A DNA stretch of 64,000 nucleotides, from the NCBI GenBank assembly GCA_035308565.1, contig DATGGK010000074.1, positions 1 through 64,000 of the forward strand, in the 5' to 3' direction. The position numbers were made by a program, and so were the translations under genes. The DNA is from JANXLS01 sp035308565 (GTDB lineage Bacteria > Planctomycetota > SZUA-567 > H5-PLA8). Of the stretch, positions 8,547 to 16,394 are shown piece by piece (the stretch's first letter is position 1; the number at the start of each line of letters is the position of its first letter). A model generated the notes under the pieces. The model was not told where the DNA came from, did not search any database, and saw nothing but the letters and a program-made list of their open reading frames with translations.

Positions 8547-11500
8547 ATGAATTCACAATGCAAAATGCAAAATGCAAAATTTAGCGGCCGCGCGCGCCGC
8601 GATGAGCGTATTCAAGCCCGCTCCCTTGCGGTCGCGGCTCGTCATGGCGTCGCGGCTCGTCGCGCCCCCATTGCCATTCAATTTTTCATTTTGCATTTTG
8701 AATTTTGCATTTCCATTTTTGCATTTTGCATTTCCGTTTTTGCCGAAGAGCGCCTCATCATCCTCGACGACGCCCCACCCACCACGCACCGCTTCACCAT
8801 CGCCCCCGACGGTTCGCGCATCTACATCGCCGGACACGGCGCGTTTCTGGTCTTTGACGCCGCTGGAAAACTCATCGACCAATTCCAAGTCAAGCAAGGC
8901 GCAAGCGCCAAAGCTCTCGCGCCGCTCCCCGGCGGCTGGTTCATCGGCTGCTTCGGCTACGCGGGCGCACACATTGGCCTGCTTCGTCCCGACGGCACCG
9001 AAGCGAAATCGCTCATTTCAATGGGCAGCGACGAAAAGCATCTGCGCGCCGATCCGGATTGGAACAACCCGCACGGCATCGCCATCGATGCATTGAGGAA
9101 GCTCATCTTCGTCCTCGACACCGCCCACACCCCCGAAAGCCGCACCGACCCCGCCTGGTCGCGCATCGCCGTCTTCGATCTCGACGGAAATTACCTGCGC
9201 GACATCTGCCGCTTCGACCTAAAAAATCCCGACGGCAACCCCGAAGATCGCACGTATTACACCGACATCAAACTCGACACGCAGCGCCAGCGCATCTACG
9301 TCGTCGCGCACAAAACCAACAAAGTCCTCTCATTCTCCTATGACGGCAAGCTCCTCAACAGCATCCATGTCCCCAATTCGGGCGCCGTCGCCGTCTTCCC
9401 TGACGGCCGCATCGCCACCAGCAGCAGCCAGGACATTCTGATTTTCGATTCCGAATTCAAGCCGCTCAAGACGCTTAAGAAAGCCGCCCCCGCGCATATC
9501 ACCGACCTCGCCGTCGATGCGTCAAGCCGCCTTTACGCCGCGTGTGAAGACAACAGCGTGAAATTCATCCGCTGGCCGCCCGTTGGAGGGGCGGCTTTCC
9601 AGCCGCCCTCCATCGACGCCGCAATCGCGGAGACATTCGGCCCGCCCTTCATCCGCCTTAGCGTCGATTTCGGAAACACCGCCGTCGCCGCCGGCAAACC
9701 GTTCGAAATCAAAACGCAACTGGAGCGCCGGCTTCCAGCCGGCCCGCAGCAGGGCGAAGCCGATAACTGGCACGCCTTCGCGCGCCCCTCCGATGGCTCG
9801 GACCTAAAATGGCGCCCTTTGCCCGCCACCATTAATAAGGGGGCGCTGAGCGTCACCGCGCCCGAGTCGTTCAGCGGCATGATGGACATCGCCGTCCGCT
9901 TCGGCGACGGCCCGCCCGACCGCGCGCTCGAAAACGCCGACCCGACGCTGCAAAAAACATTCGTTTTCATCCCGCCCAACGCGACGAAAAGCCTTTCCGT
10001 GATCACCGCCGACGGCCGCCGCGTCTACGAACAATACCGCGACAACATCCCCATCCAAATCGTCCGCCGCGAAGGACCGCCGGCTTCCAGCCGGCAAGGC
10101 AACGCGGTTCTGCCGCACATCGACGTCGCCGTCACGGTCGAACAGGAAAACCGCGTCATCTCCACGTTCGATCTCAAAGAAAACTACGCCCCCGTCGTCG
10201 CGCTTAATCTTGAAAAATCCGGATTGAATCCCGGCCATTACACAATCAAAGCCACTGCAAAAGATTTCGCCTCCTATCCGCTCGCCATCGACATCGTCCC
10301 GTTTGGCGGCATCAACACGTCGCCGATGCAGCGCATCCTCTATCACGAATTCGACCAGAACGCGATCACCATGCAGCAACCCGGCCTCGACACCGCCGAG
10401 AAACTCGCCTTCATCCGCGCCTACGTGGACGCCGTCGCCGATGCCGGCTTCACGCGCGAAACCGACCGTCTCGTCAATCACATCGACGCCAACGGCCCGC
10501 GCGCATGGCTGCGCAACCGCGCGCCGGTGTCGCTGGACAACCCCGCGCTGCCGCCCGCCGAATGGTTCGCCATCCCGCCGCCCGGCGCGATGTGGGAAGC
10601 CGAATACTATCTCGACTGCGCGCTCGCGCACGGCATCCGCTACGACACACAAATCTTCGCGCACTGCGCCGGCCTCGCGCTGCGGCCTTCGCGCGTCGAA
10701 GAATTCACCACGAACTTGCAGCGCACCGCGCAATGGCTCGGAAAATACCCGGCGTTCTACGGCTTCAACTACAACGACGAGATGTTCTTCGGCGGATATG
10801 ACAACACCTGGCGCGACGAAGACCGCGAGATTTTGAAAAAGACCATCGACGAATTCAAAGCGCGCGTCGATCCGAATCTGCCGAAGGACGCGAAAGCCAT
10901 CGAAGAAAAGAAAGCGCGCATGGAAGCGCTCTTCTCGATCATGGAAAAAATGTACGACACGTTCAATCACGCGATCGCTCAAGTCGGCTCGTTCCACACC
11001 ACCGCCGCGCCGATGTGGCAATATCCAGCGGTCGAAGGCACCTACCCGCCGTCCACGTTCAAAAACCTGAGCGAAAGTTACACGCATTTTCTCGGCGAAG
11101 GCTACCAACTCCCGTGGATGCACGCGCACTCCGTGGACATGCTCAAGCGCCCCGGCAAGCCCATCATGGGCGTCTTCGACAACCGCTACGAAGGCGCGGG
11201 CGGCGACATTTATCTGAAGAACATGATGCAGGTGCTCGGCCGCGGCGTGCAAGGCATCGGCGTCGAACACACGTCGCTGCTCGGCACCGAAGGCGGCGGC
11301 GCGAAGATCGACGCCGAAGGCGCCAGCGCCTACAAGCTCGGCAACCTCATCGCGAAAATGTACGGTCCGATCTTCGCCGAAGTCCCGCCCGCCAATGAAG
11401 GCGCGATTCTGTATTCAAAATCGCAGGACGCGACCGAAGGCCGCAAAACTTTTGGCACGCCGCACTGGGAGCGCACCTACGCGCTCTACAGCGCCGGTCT

Positions 11501-14500
11501 GATGGCCAGCGTGCCGATGAGCATCACCTTCGAAGAAGACGTCGAATCCGGCTGGCTGCTCGACAACAACAAGCCGCGCGTGCCGATGCTCTTCCTCACC
11601 GGCCAAACGATTCCGCTCCCCGAAAAAACGCGCGAAGCGCTCAAGAAGTTCATGGATGCCGGCGGCAAAATCTTCACCGACGCCGACAGCGCCGAAATAC
11701 CGGGCGCGACGAAGCTCGAGATCAAACCCGCCGACATCATCGACCCCATCGCGAAAAGCTACGCGGGCGATACTGGGTACCCGCTGCTCGCGCCCGTCCT
11801 CGAAAAACTCGCCGCGCAATTGAAAGCCGCCGTCGGAAAATTCCGCCGCTACCCTATCGATGTGAGCGACCCGTGGGTCGCCGCGCATCATTTCGACGGC
11901 GGCGCGGTGCAGTATGTGCTGCTCTCCAGCGAAACCAGCCCCTATCCGTGGCCCGCTGGCATCGTCTGGGAACTTGGCTCGATGTACAACAAAGGCAAAA
12001 ATGTGTATCTGCCGAAGACGGTGACGCTCACGCTGCCCGCGACGGACGGCGTGGTTTACGATGTGTTCGAGCGGAAGATCGTGAGCGGGAAGGGGCCGAT
12101 CCAAGTTGATCTGAGGACATTTCCGGGGCGGTTGTATGCGATTTCGCCGAAGGCGCTGGGCGCGCCGAAAATCACGGCGCACATCGATCCCGCGGGTCAT
12201 CCGTATTTTTGGGTCGAGACTTTGGACGAGCATGGCGAGCCGGTGTCAGCAAGCGTACCAGTTCGCGTGCGTCTCTCTCGCGACGGGCATTTGGAGGGAG
12301 AGCACTGGGGCTGCACGAAATCAGGAATTTTTGACGCCGGCTTTTACGCGCGACAAATTAGCGGCACAATTCGATTTGAAGCTACGAGTTTGCTCGGAGG
12401 CTATGCTTCTGCGTTTGAGACCAATGTGCCCCGGCGGGAGAGCACGCTTGAAACCGGGGAAGTCGTGGACCATGAAATTATGTGGCAGCTCGAACGAAAG
12501 ATCTTGGAAAACAAGAAAGTCGTCATTTTAAACGATAATAAACTGGATGACGGAATTCTTAAAGAGTTGGTCAGCAATCTGGGCACTGCTGTAGAATTTG
12601 GTCCTGATACGAATAAGTTCCATGACATCAAGGTTGAAATCATAAATGAAATGCCGAAGTCGATTACTTCGGACGTTTATGTCGCCGCCGGAATCATGAG
12701 CGAGAAGGGTACGGGGAATTCGCTCATTGAATCAGGGCGCGCGCGTGGCTTATTCCGATTTTCATTCTCTCGGTATATCCCCGGCCCCGGCCGCGGGATG
12801 CTTCTCCCTCTCTTTTCCCCGCGCGGAAGCGGAGAACATGCTGTCGCCTTCGTTGGCGGAGATTTGAACGGATTAAAAGCCGCAATCAAAGAATACGGGT
12901 TGTTGTCTGGCGGAAGACGATTATTTATCAAGCGGCATCCATCGCCGGATGACCCGACCGGCAAACCAATTGAGGCTCAATCGATCGACGCACTTCGCAA
13001 CCTTTGCGGCGTCAAATTATCTCAAGTCATAACTGCGCGAAATTCCAACCGCCTCCTCGTCACCGCCGACGGCTATGCCAAAAATCTCGCCCTCATCGAA
13101 GACCAAGGCGACCACGCCACAATCGTCCGCACCGAACGCGCCGGACAGGCGCACGTAATTCACGTGCCGTTCATCAGCGCAGACGGCTTGCGCTTCGGCG
13201 CGGCGGCGCGCGAAGTGGCGGCGTTTGGCCAGGGCTTTCACCTCTTTAGTGATGCGAACGCGCGGGGTAATGCGGGCCGGCTGGAAGCCGGCGCTCCGGA
13301 AATCTTCGCTGCCTTCGGCGACATGGGGCGGACGCATTTCGATTTTGCGGTGAGCGGCGACGGCCTTATCGCCATCGCGCCGGGCACCTTCGGCGCGGTG
13401 TGTTGGAAGAAAGCGAACGCGGGCGATGAATGGAAAGAAACCTGGGCCATCGACTATTGGAAGAAATACGCGGAACTCGACTGGCCCATCTCCAGCGACG
13501 CCGAACGCATCCCGTCGTTCGACGCTTTCATTCCTCCCGGCGCCGATTACGCGCTGATCACGTTCAACGAATTCGCAAAGGGCCACGGCTGGATTACGCC
13601 GGAGAATCATTGCAGCGGCTATCTCGCCGCGGTGGCTTTGAGCGACGGGAAGGAGCGCTGGCGCTTCGACGTGCCCGTGCTGAAAACGCTGATGTATCCG
13701 GCGCTGCTCACCAGTCCCGACGGCAAAACCATCGTGCTGCAAGTGCAGCTTGGCGGATGGGGGAAGGAGACGTATCGGTACTATCGCATTGAGGAGGGGA
13801 AGGCGATTGGGCAATGGAACGCGAAGCATTTGCCGAGCGCGGTGGCGGTGGGGAACCAATCGCTTGTAGTCCCGCCTTTAGGCGGAACCGGCGACGGGGC
13901 GCGTGCGGTTCCGCCTAAAGGCGGGACTACGAACGACGGCTGGACCGCGCTGGCGTTCAAAGAGCAGCTTCCGCGCATCGACGTGCGCCGCAGCGATGGG
14001 TCGCTGGTCTGGTCGAGCGCTTGGATGCGCAGCGTGATTAGCATGGCCTTCAGCGAGGACGGTAAAGCGCTCTACGTCGCCGACGATTCCGGAAAAATCA
14101 CGCGCGTCAACGAGGCGGGCGATGCGGAATGGAGCCTGACGCTGGAAAGCCTCGCGCACATTGCTGTGAAGGGGCGGCGCATTTACGCGGCGGGGTGGGA
14201 TGGGCGCGTGCGATGCATCGAAGATTTGCTCGTAGTCCCGCCTTTAGGCGGTCCAGGCGACGGATTGCGTGCGGTTCCGCCTAAAGGCGGGACTACCAAC
14301 AAGATCGCGTGGACGCTCGATTGCACGCCGGCGATGAACGATTCTGCCGATCCAATGAAGGCATTGGCCGAGAACGCGCGCAATCCGGGCGCGACAATCA
14401 TTCAGGCTTCGCGCGCGCCGACAACTTCGCGGAAAGTGCCGGCGGGCGAAAATTTATTTCGCAACGGCAAAGCGAGACTGACGCTTTGCGGCACGAAAGG

Positions 14501-14897
14501 CTGGATGTCGCAGGGCGAACTCGAGCTCAAGGCCGAGGCGTTGACCAACGGGAAATTCGACGATGTCGAAACGCCGTGGCTGCGGCTCAATGAATTGTTC
14601 TGGGACGCGCAAGCCGGCCGCCAAGTCTTCGCCGAAATCGAATTCAAGGAGCCGACCGACGTTCATTCGCTGACGGTCTACGAGAACGCGAATCATCCCG
14701 AAGCGTGGCCGACGGAGGGACTCGTGCAAGTGTGGGACGAGAGCGCGAAGAAATGGAACACGGCGGCGCGCGGAATTTTCATGGTCGGGCCGGTGAACAC
14801 GTACAGGCTCGATTTGAAAAGCGCGAAAAAAATCCGCTACGCGCCGTGGAACAGCTATTACCGGAATTTCTACACGAGCGAGATTGAAGTGCGGTGA
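8547..14897 (+). CDS. Large secreted beta-propeller / glycoside-hydrolase-like protein
   Basis: This protein has 2116 residues. The first 66 are a basic segment and a hydrophobic stretch (QFFILHFEFCISIFAFCIS, then VFA-EE) that looks like a signal peptide but is encoded by repeats (see 8556-8742). Residues 67-340 have NHL/YVTN-type propeller repeats (FVLDTAH, IAVFDLDGNYL, VLSFSYDGKLL). Residues 590-1200 resemble a glycoside-hydrolase TIM barrel (FYGFNYNDEMFFGGYD; acidic residues at the usual strand ends). A less GC-rich segment at about 1230-1470 includes VAFVGGDLNGLKAAIKEYG, similar to accessory domains of glucuronidase-type enzymes. Residues 1505-1930 are PQQ/WD-like propeller. Residues 1965-2116 resemble a discoidin (F5/8C) carbohydrate-binding domain. 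Six palindromic repeats are translated within it. The substrate is unknown; an exported polysaccharide-degrading role is an inference. Confidence 0.75.
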   Translation: MNSQCKMQNAKFSGRARRDERIQARSLAVAARHGVAARRAPIAIQFFILHFEFCISIFAFCISVFAEERLIILDDAPPTTHRFTIAPDGSRIYIAGHGAFLVFDAAGKLIDQFQVKQGASAKALAPLPGGWFIGCFGYAGAHIGLLRPDGTEAKSLISMGSDEKHLRADPDWNNPHGIAIDALRKLIFVLDTAHTPESRTDPAWSRIAVFDLDGNYLRDICRFDLKNPDGNPEDRTYYTDIKLDTQRQRIYVVAHKTNKVLSFSYDGKLLNSIHVPNSGAVAVFPDGRIATSSSQDILIFDSEFKPLKTLKKAAPAHITDLAVDASSRLYAACEDNSVKFIRWPPVGGAAFQPPSIDAAIAETFGPPFIRLSVDFGNTAVAAGKPFEIKTQLERRLPAGPQQGEADNWHAFARPSDGSDLKWRPLPATINKGALSVTAPESFSGMMDIAVRFGDGPPDRALENADPTLQKTFVFIPPNATKSLSVITADGRRVYEQYRDNIPIQIVRREGPPASSRQGNAVLPHIDVAVTVEQENRVISTFDLKENYAPVVALNLEKSGLNPGHYTIKATAKDFASYPLAIDIVPFGGINTSPMQRILYHEFDQNAITMQQPGLDTAEKLAFIRAYVDAVADAGFTRETDRLVNHIDANGPRAWLRNRAPVSLDNPALPPAEWFAIPPPGAMWEAEYYLDCALAHGIRYDTQIFAHCAGLALRPSRVEEFTTNLQRTAQWLGKYPAFYGFNYNDEMFFGGYDNTWRDEDREILKKTIDEFKARVDPNLPKDAKAIEEKKARMEALFSIMEKMYDTFNHAIAQVGSFHTTAAPMWQYPAVEGTYPPSTFKNLSESYTHFLGEGYQLPWMHAHSVDMLKRPGKPIMGVFDNRYEGAGGDIYLKNMMQVLGRGVQGIGVEHTSLLGTEGGGAKIDAEGASAYKLGNLIAKMYGPIFAEVPPANEGAILYSKSQDATEGRKTFGTPHWERTYALYSAGLMASVPMSITFEEDVESGWLLDNNKPRVPMLFLTGQTIPLPEKTREALKKFMDAGGKIFTDADSAEIPGATKLEIKPADIIDPIAKSYAGDTGYPLLAPVLEKLAAQLKAAVGKFRRYPIDVSDPWVAAHHFDGGAVQYVLLSSETSPYPWPAGIVWELGSMYNKGKNVYLPKTVTLTLPATDGVVYDVFERKIVSGKGPIQVDLRTFPGRLYAISPKALGAPKITAHIDPAGHPYFWVETLDEHGEPVSASVPVRVRLSRDGHLEGEHWGCTKSGIFDAGFYARQISGTIRFEATSLLGGYASAFETNVPRRESTLETGEVVDHEIMWQLERKILENKKVVILNDNKLDDGILKELVSNLGTAVEFGPDTNKFHDIKVEIINEMPKSITSDVYVAAGIMSEKGTGNSLIESGRARGLFRFSFSRYIPGPGRGMLLPLFSPRGSGEHAVAFVGGDLNGLKAAIKEYGLLSGGRRLFIKRHPSPDDPTGKPIEAQSIDALRNLCGVKLSQVITARNSNRLLVTADGYAKNLALIEDQGDHATIVRTERAGQAHVIHVPFISADGLRFGAAAREVAAFGQGFHLFSDANARGNAGRLEAGAPEIFAAFGDMGRTHFDFAVSGDGLIAIAPGTFGAVCWKKANAGDEWKETWAIDYWKKYAELDWPISSDAERIPSFDAFIPPGADYALITFNEFAKGHGWITPENHCSGYLAAVALSDGKERWRFDVPVLKTLMYPALLTSPDGKTIVLQVQLGGWGKETYRYYRIEEGKAIGQWNAKHLPSAVAVGNQSLVVPPLGGTGDGARAVPPKGGTTNDGWTALAFKEQLPRIDVRRSDGSLVWSSAWMRSVISMAFSEDGKALYVADDSGKITRVNEAGDAEWSLTLESLAHIAVKGRRIYAAGWDGRVRCIEDLLVVPPLGGPGDGLRAVPPKGGTTNKIAWTLDCTPAMNDSADPMKALAENARNPGATIIQASRAPTTSRKVPAGENLFRNGKARLTLCGTKGWMSQGELELKAEALTNGKFDDVETPWLRLNELFWDAQAGRQVFAEIEFKEPTDVHSLTVYENANHPEAWPTEGLVQVWDESAKKWNTAARGIFMVGPVNTYRLDLKSAKKIRYAPWNSYYRNFYTSEIEVR
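8556..8742. repeat. Inverted heptad arrays flanking an R4 element, translated as N-terminus
   Basis: 8556-8580 carries tandem ATGCAAA units. 8676-8742 carries the complementary ATTTTGC/ATTTTGA/ATTTCC units. Between them lies an R4 palindrome (8617-8642) and a partial second copy. The whole block is in frame and supplies the predicted signal peptide of the 2116-aa protein. Confidence 0.7.
8617..8642 (-). repeat. R4 element (CCGCAAGGGAGCGG type)
   Basis: On the minus strand it contains GAGCCGCGACCGCAAGGGAG, shared with 24267, 32269, 41709 and 45647. It is translated here in a frame different from the NEPRPQGSG frame used in three other genes. Confidence 0.8.
9583..9611 (+). repeat. R2-like palindrome in coding sequence
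   Basis: Variant of R2 with stem GGAGGG...GCGGCT / AGCCGC...CCCTCC. It is translated as GGAAFQPPS at the end of the first propeller. Confidence 0.65.
9721..9746 (-). repeat. R2 palindrome in coding sequence
   Basis: TGGAGCGCCGGCTTCCAGCC then GGC, translated as ERRLPAGP in the 2116-aa protein. Confidence 0.85.
10074..10096 (-). repeat. R2 palindrome in coding sequence
   Basis: GACCGCCGGCTTCCAGCCGG core, translated as GPPASSRQ in the 2116-aa protein, a different frame from the copy at 9721. Confidence 0.85.
13274..13300 (+). repeat. R2 palindrome in coding sequence
   Basis: GCCGGCTGGAAGCCGGCGCT core, translated as GRLEAGAP in the 2116-aa protein. Confidence 0.88.
13866..13930 (+). repeat. 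R3 inverted pair (REPIN-like) in coding sequence
   Basis: Two perfect 24-nt inverted arms (13866-13889 and 13907-13930), each with its own small palindrome CCGCCTTTAGGCGG, separated by 17 nt. Translated in frame as VVPPLGGTG...AVPPKGGTTN. Confidence 0.9.
14232..14296 (+). repeat. Second R3 inverted pair in the same gene
   Basis: Same 65-bp structure and orientation as 13866-13930, read in the same frame (VVPPLGGPG...AVPPKGGTTN), 366 bp downstream. The spacer differs by a few bases. Confidence 0.9.
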
Positions 14898-15333
14898 AAT
14901 CCTCAATTCAAAATTCAAAGTTCAAAATTCAAAATTGATGACGGCTCAGTTTCTTGCGAGGAACTAACCAAACTGATCGAAATTCGATCTCACAGACCGT
15001 GAGCGCGATTGAACGAATGCAGCGCGCTGAGACTTTGTTTGAAATTCAGCCATTCTGCGCGATGCGAGACATCTCCCCATCTCCGCTTCGGCATACCGCG
15101 ACGAGTTTCCCGCAAAAAGTATTGAGCCGGTATTTCTAAATTAAGCACGCGTCATAAATCCGTCGCCTTTGATTTGTAGGAAAGCGCGGCAGATTAGGGC
15201 GTGAATTCAATCCCCCGGCTATTTTGGCAACTTTCGCCGAACGCTCTGGCCGAATGTTTGCTCCTTTCCCATTGCACGTTTAATGCGCAAAGAGAAACGC
15301 AGCGCCATGTCCTGGGAAAGGTGCGGGTGAGAA
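14898..15333. other. Intergenic region without a convincing gene
   Basis: This region of about 435 bp separates the propeller gene from the zinc-finger gene. It starts with a TTCAAAA-type heptad tract (14901-14936). Short open frames exist on both strands, but none has a ribosome site or recognisable protein features. It probably holds the promoter of the downstream pair; no clear hexamers were found. Confidence 0.5.
14901..14936. repeat. Heptad tract (TTCAAAA)
   Basis: About five tandem 7-bp units starting four bases after the stop codon of the 2116-aa gene. Confidence 0.75.
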
Positions 15334-15831
15334 ATGCTGAGCCAAAGCAGCGAAGTGGGGGCGGCTGTCATTGTGGAAGAAATGGAGCAGACGGAACACG
15401 CACAATTTCACTGCGAAATTTGCGGAAAGAACCAGTCCAAGCGCGGGGTGCCGTTCAACGCCACGACGCTGCGCATGCATAAAATCAAGCACGATGGCGT
15501 ATCGCCGGGCCGGCTGGAAGCCGGCGCTCCAACGAACGGGGCGCACTCTTCATTGGGATTGGCAAGTCTCGATCACGCGCCGCTGCGCTGCGACATTTGC
15601 GGCGCGACCGGCGGCAAGCGCGGCGGGCAGTTTCGCTCGGTGCGCGATCTGCTCACTCACAAGGCACACGCGCACCGCGAGGCGCCGGGCCGGCTGGAAG
15701 CCGGCGCTGCAACGCTCGGCGCGCAGGAGACGCGCCCCACGGCGAGCCACGTGCGCTTTTGTCCACATTGCGGCTGCAATCTGGCGGTGGTGAATGCCGC
15801 GCTGGCATTCCTGGATGGAGACCAAAGTTGA
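15334..15831 (+). CDS. Zinc-finger protein with repeat-encoded linkers
   Basis: A 165-aa protein with three potential zinc modules. The first two are related C2H2-like units: CEICGKNQSKRG...MHKIKH (residues 29-55) and CDICGATGGKRG...HKAHAH (about 87-115). The third is a short CPHCGCN knuckle near residue 147. Each C2H2 unit is followed by a PGRLEAGA linker encoded by an R2 palindrome (15507 and 15687), both in the same frame. An alternative start is the ATG at 15379, just before the first finger. The stop overlaps the ATG of the next gene (TGATG), so the two are probably translated together. I infer a nucleic-acid-binding or adaptor role. I do not recognise a named family. Confidence 0.65.
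   Translation: MLSQSSEVGAAVIVEEMEQTEHAQFHCEICGKNQSKRGVPFNATTLRMHKIKHDGVSPGRLEAGAPTNGAHSSLGLASLDHAPLRCDICGATGGKRGGQFRSVRDLLTHKAHAHREAPGRLEAGAATLGAQETRPTASHVRFCPHCGCNLAVVNAALAFLDGDQS
15507..15531 (+). repeat. R2 palindrome encoding first zinc-finger linker
   Basis: Core GCCGGCTGGAAGCCGGCGCT, read as GRLEAGAP. Confidence 0.88.
15687..15711 (+). repeat. R2 palindrome encoding second zinc-finger linker
   Basis: Core GCCGGCTGGAAGCCGGCGCT with one change in the flank, read as GRLEAGAA in the same frame as the copy at 15507. Confidence 0.88.
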
Positions 15832-16238
15832 TGCTCAACGACATTCTGCTGACTCGCGTTCAACCCAGGCCGGTGCGGCTGTTTCATGGAAAGGATTTTC
15901 TCTGCGCACTGTTGGGAAGTCTAGGATTTTCGACCAAATTCATCGTGGACCGCACCGATCTGACGCCAGGGCAAATCAGTTATCGCCTCCGCCGCGCCGG
16001 CGTGAAGCGAGCGGATTACCGCAATGGCGAATCGGCGCTTTCCACCACTATATTGGGCCGCGCGCGGCCGGTGGCGATTCCGGCGGTAAAGGCGCATCTG
16101 CGAAAAGTCGCAACTGAATCGCAATCCGAACACACGCGCTGTTTCGACGAACAGATGCAGCGAACCGCCCGAAAAGCGGCCACGATTCGTCTGGATGGCG
16201 CCGCGCGTGCCAACGCGTTTCGCGCGATGACCGGATGA
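15831..16238 (+). CDS. Small basic helix-turn-helix-like protein
   Basis: A 135-aa basic protein whose ATG overlaps the stop of the zinc-finger gene (TGATG), so translational coupling is likely; a GGAG lies 12 nt before the ATG. Residues 38-62 (VDRTDLTPGQISYRLRRAG) have the spacing of a helix-turn-helix with a recognition helix, and residue composition is strongly positive. No other domain is recognised. With its partner it could form a two-subunit DNA-binding unit. Downstream lies an AT-rich region with a 15-bp palindrome (16260) in front of the giant C25 protein gene, a possible target. Confidence 0.6.
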   Translation: MLNDILLTRVQPRPVRLFHGKDFLCALLGSLGFSTKFIVDRTDLTPGQISYRLRRAGVKRADYRNGESALSTTILGRARPVAIPAVKAHLRKVATESQSEHTRCFDEQMQRTARKAATIRLDGAARANAFRAMTG

Positions 16239-16259
16239 GCCGCGTACATTTCTTTTGAA

Positions 16260-16274
16260 TTAATTCTGAATTAA
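16260..16274. promoter_or_regulatory. AT-rich palindrome upstream of giant C25 gene
   Basis: TTAATTCTGAATTAA has 7-bp arms around one base in an AT-rich leader, 120 nt before ATG 16395. It has the form of an operator. A weak promoter-like pair (TTGTCT 16288, TAGATT 16310, 16-nt spacing) lies just downstream of it. Confidence 0.3.
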
Positions 16275-16380
16275 TGCTTTGGGGCGTTTGTCTTAATTAA
16301 AAATTCATTTAGATTCAATACTTTAATTCCCAAACGCAACTTACCCTAGTGCCTGCGTTTGAGTGACTTTTTGTCTCTTG

Positions 16381-16386
16381 AAAGGA
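16381..16386 (+). promoter_or_regulatory. Ribosome binding site of the 3412-aa gene
   Basis: AAAGGA lies eight bases before ATG 16395 and places the start at MKSSFSRHWQF, directly before a clean signal peptide, rather than at the in-frame GTG 16359. Confidence 0.65.
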
Positions 16387-16394
16387 TGATTGCA

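Noticed and set aside
14954..15139. A 61-codon open frame between the propeller and zinc-finger genes
   Set aside because: No ribosome site, no recognisable protein pattern, and composition unlike the coding neighbours.
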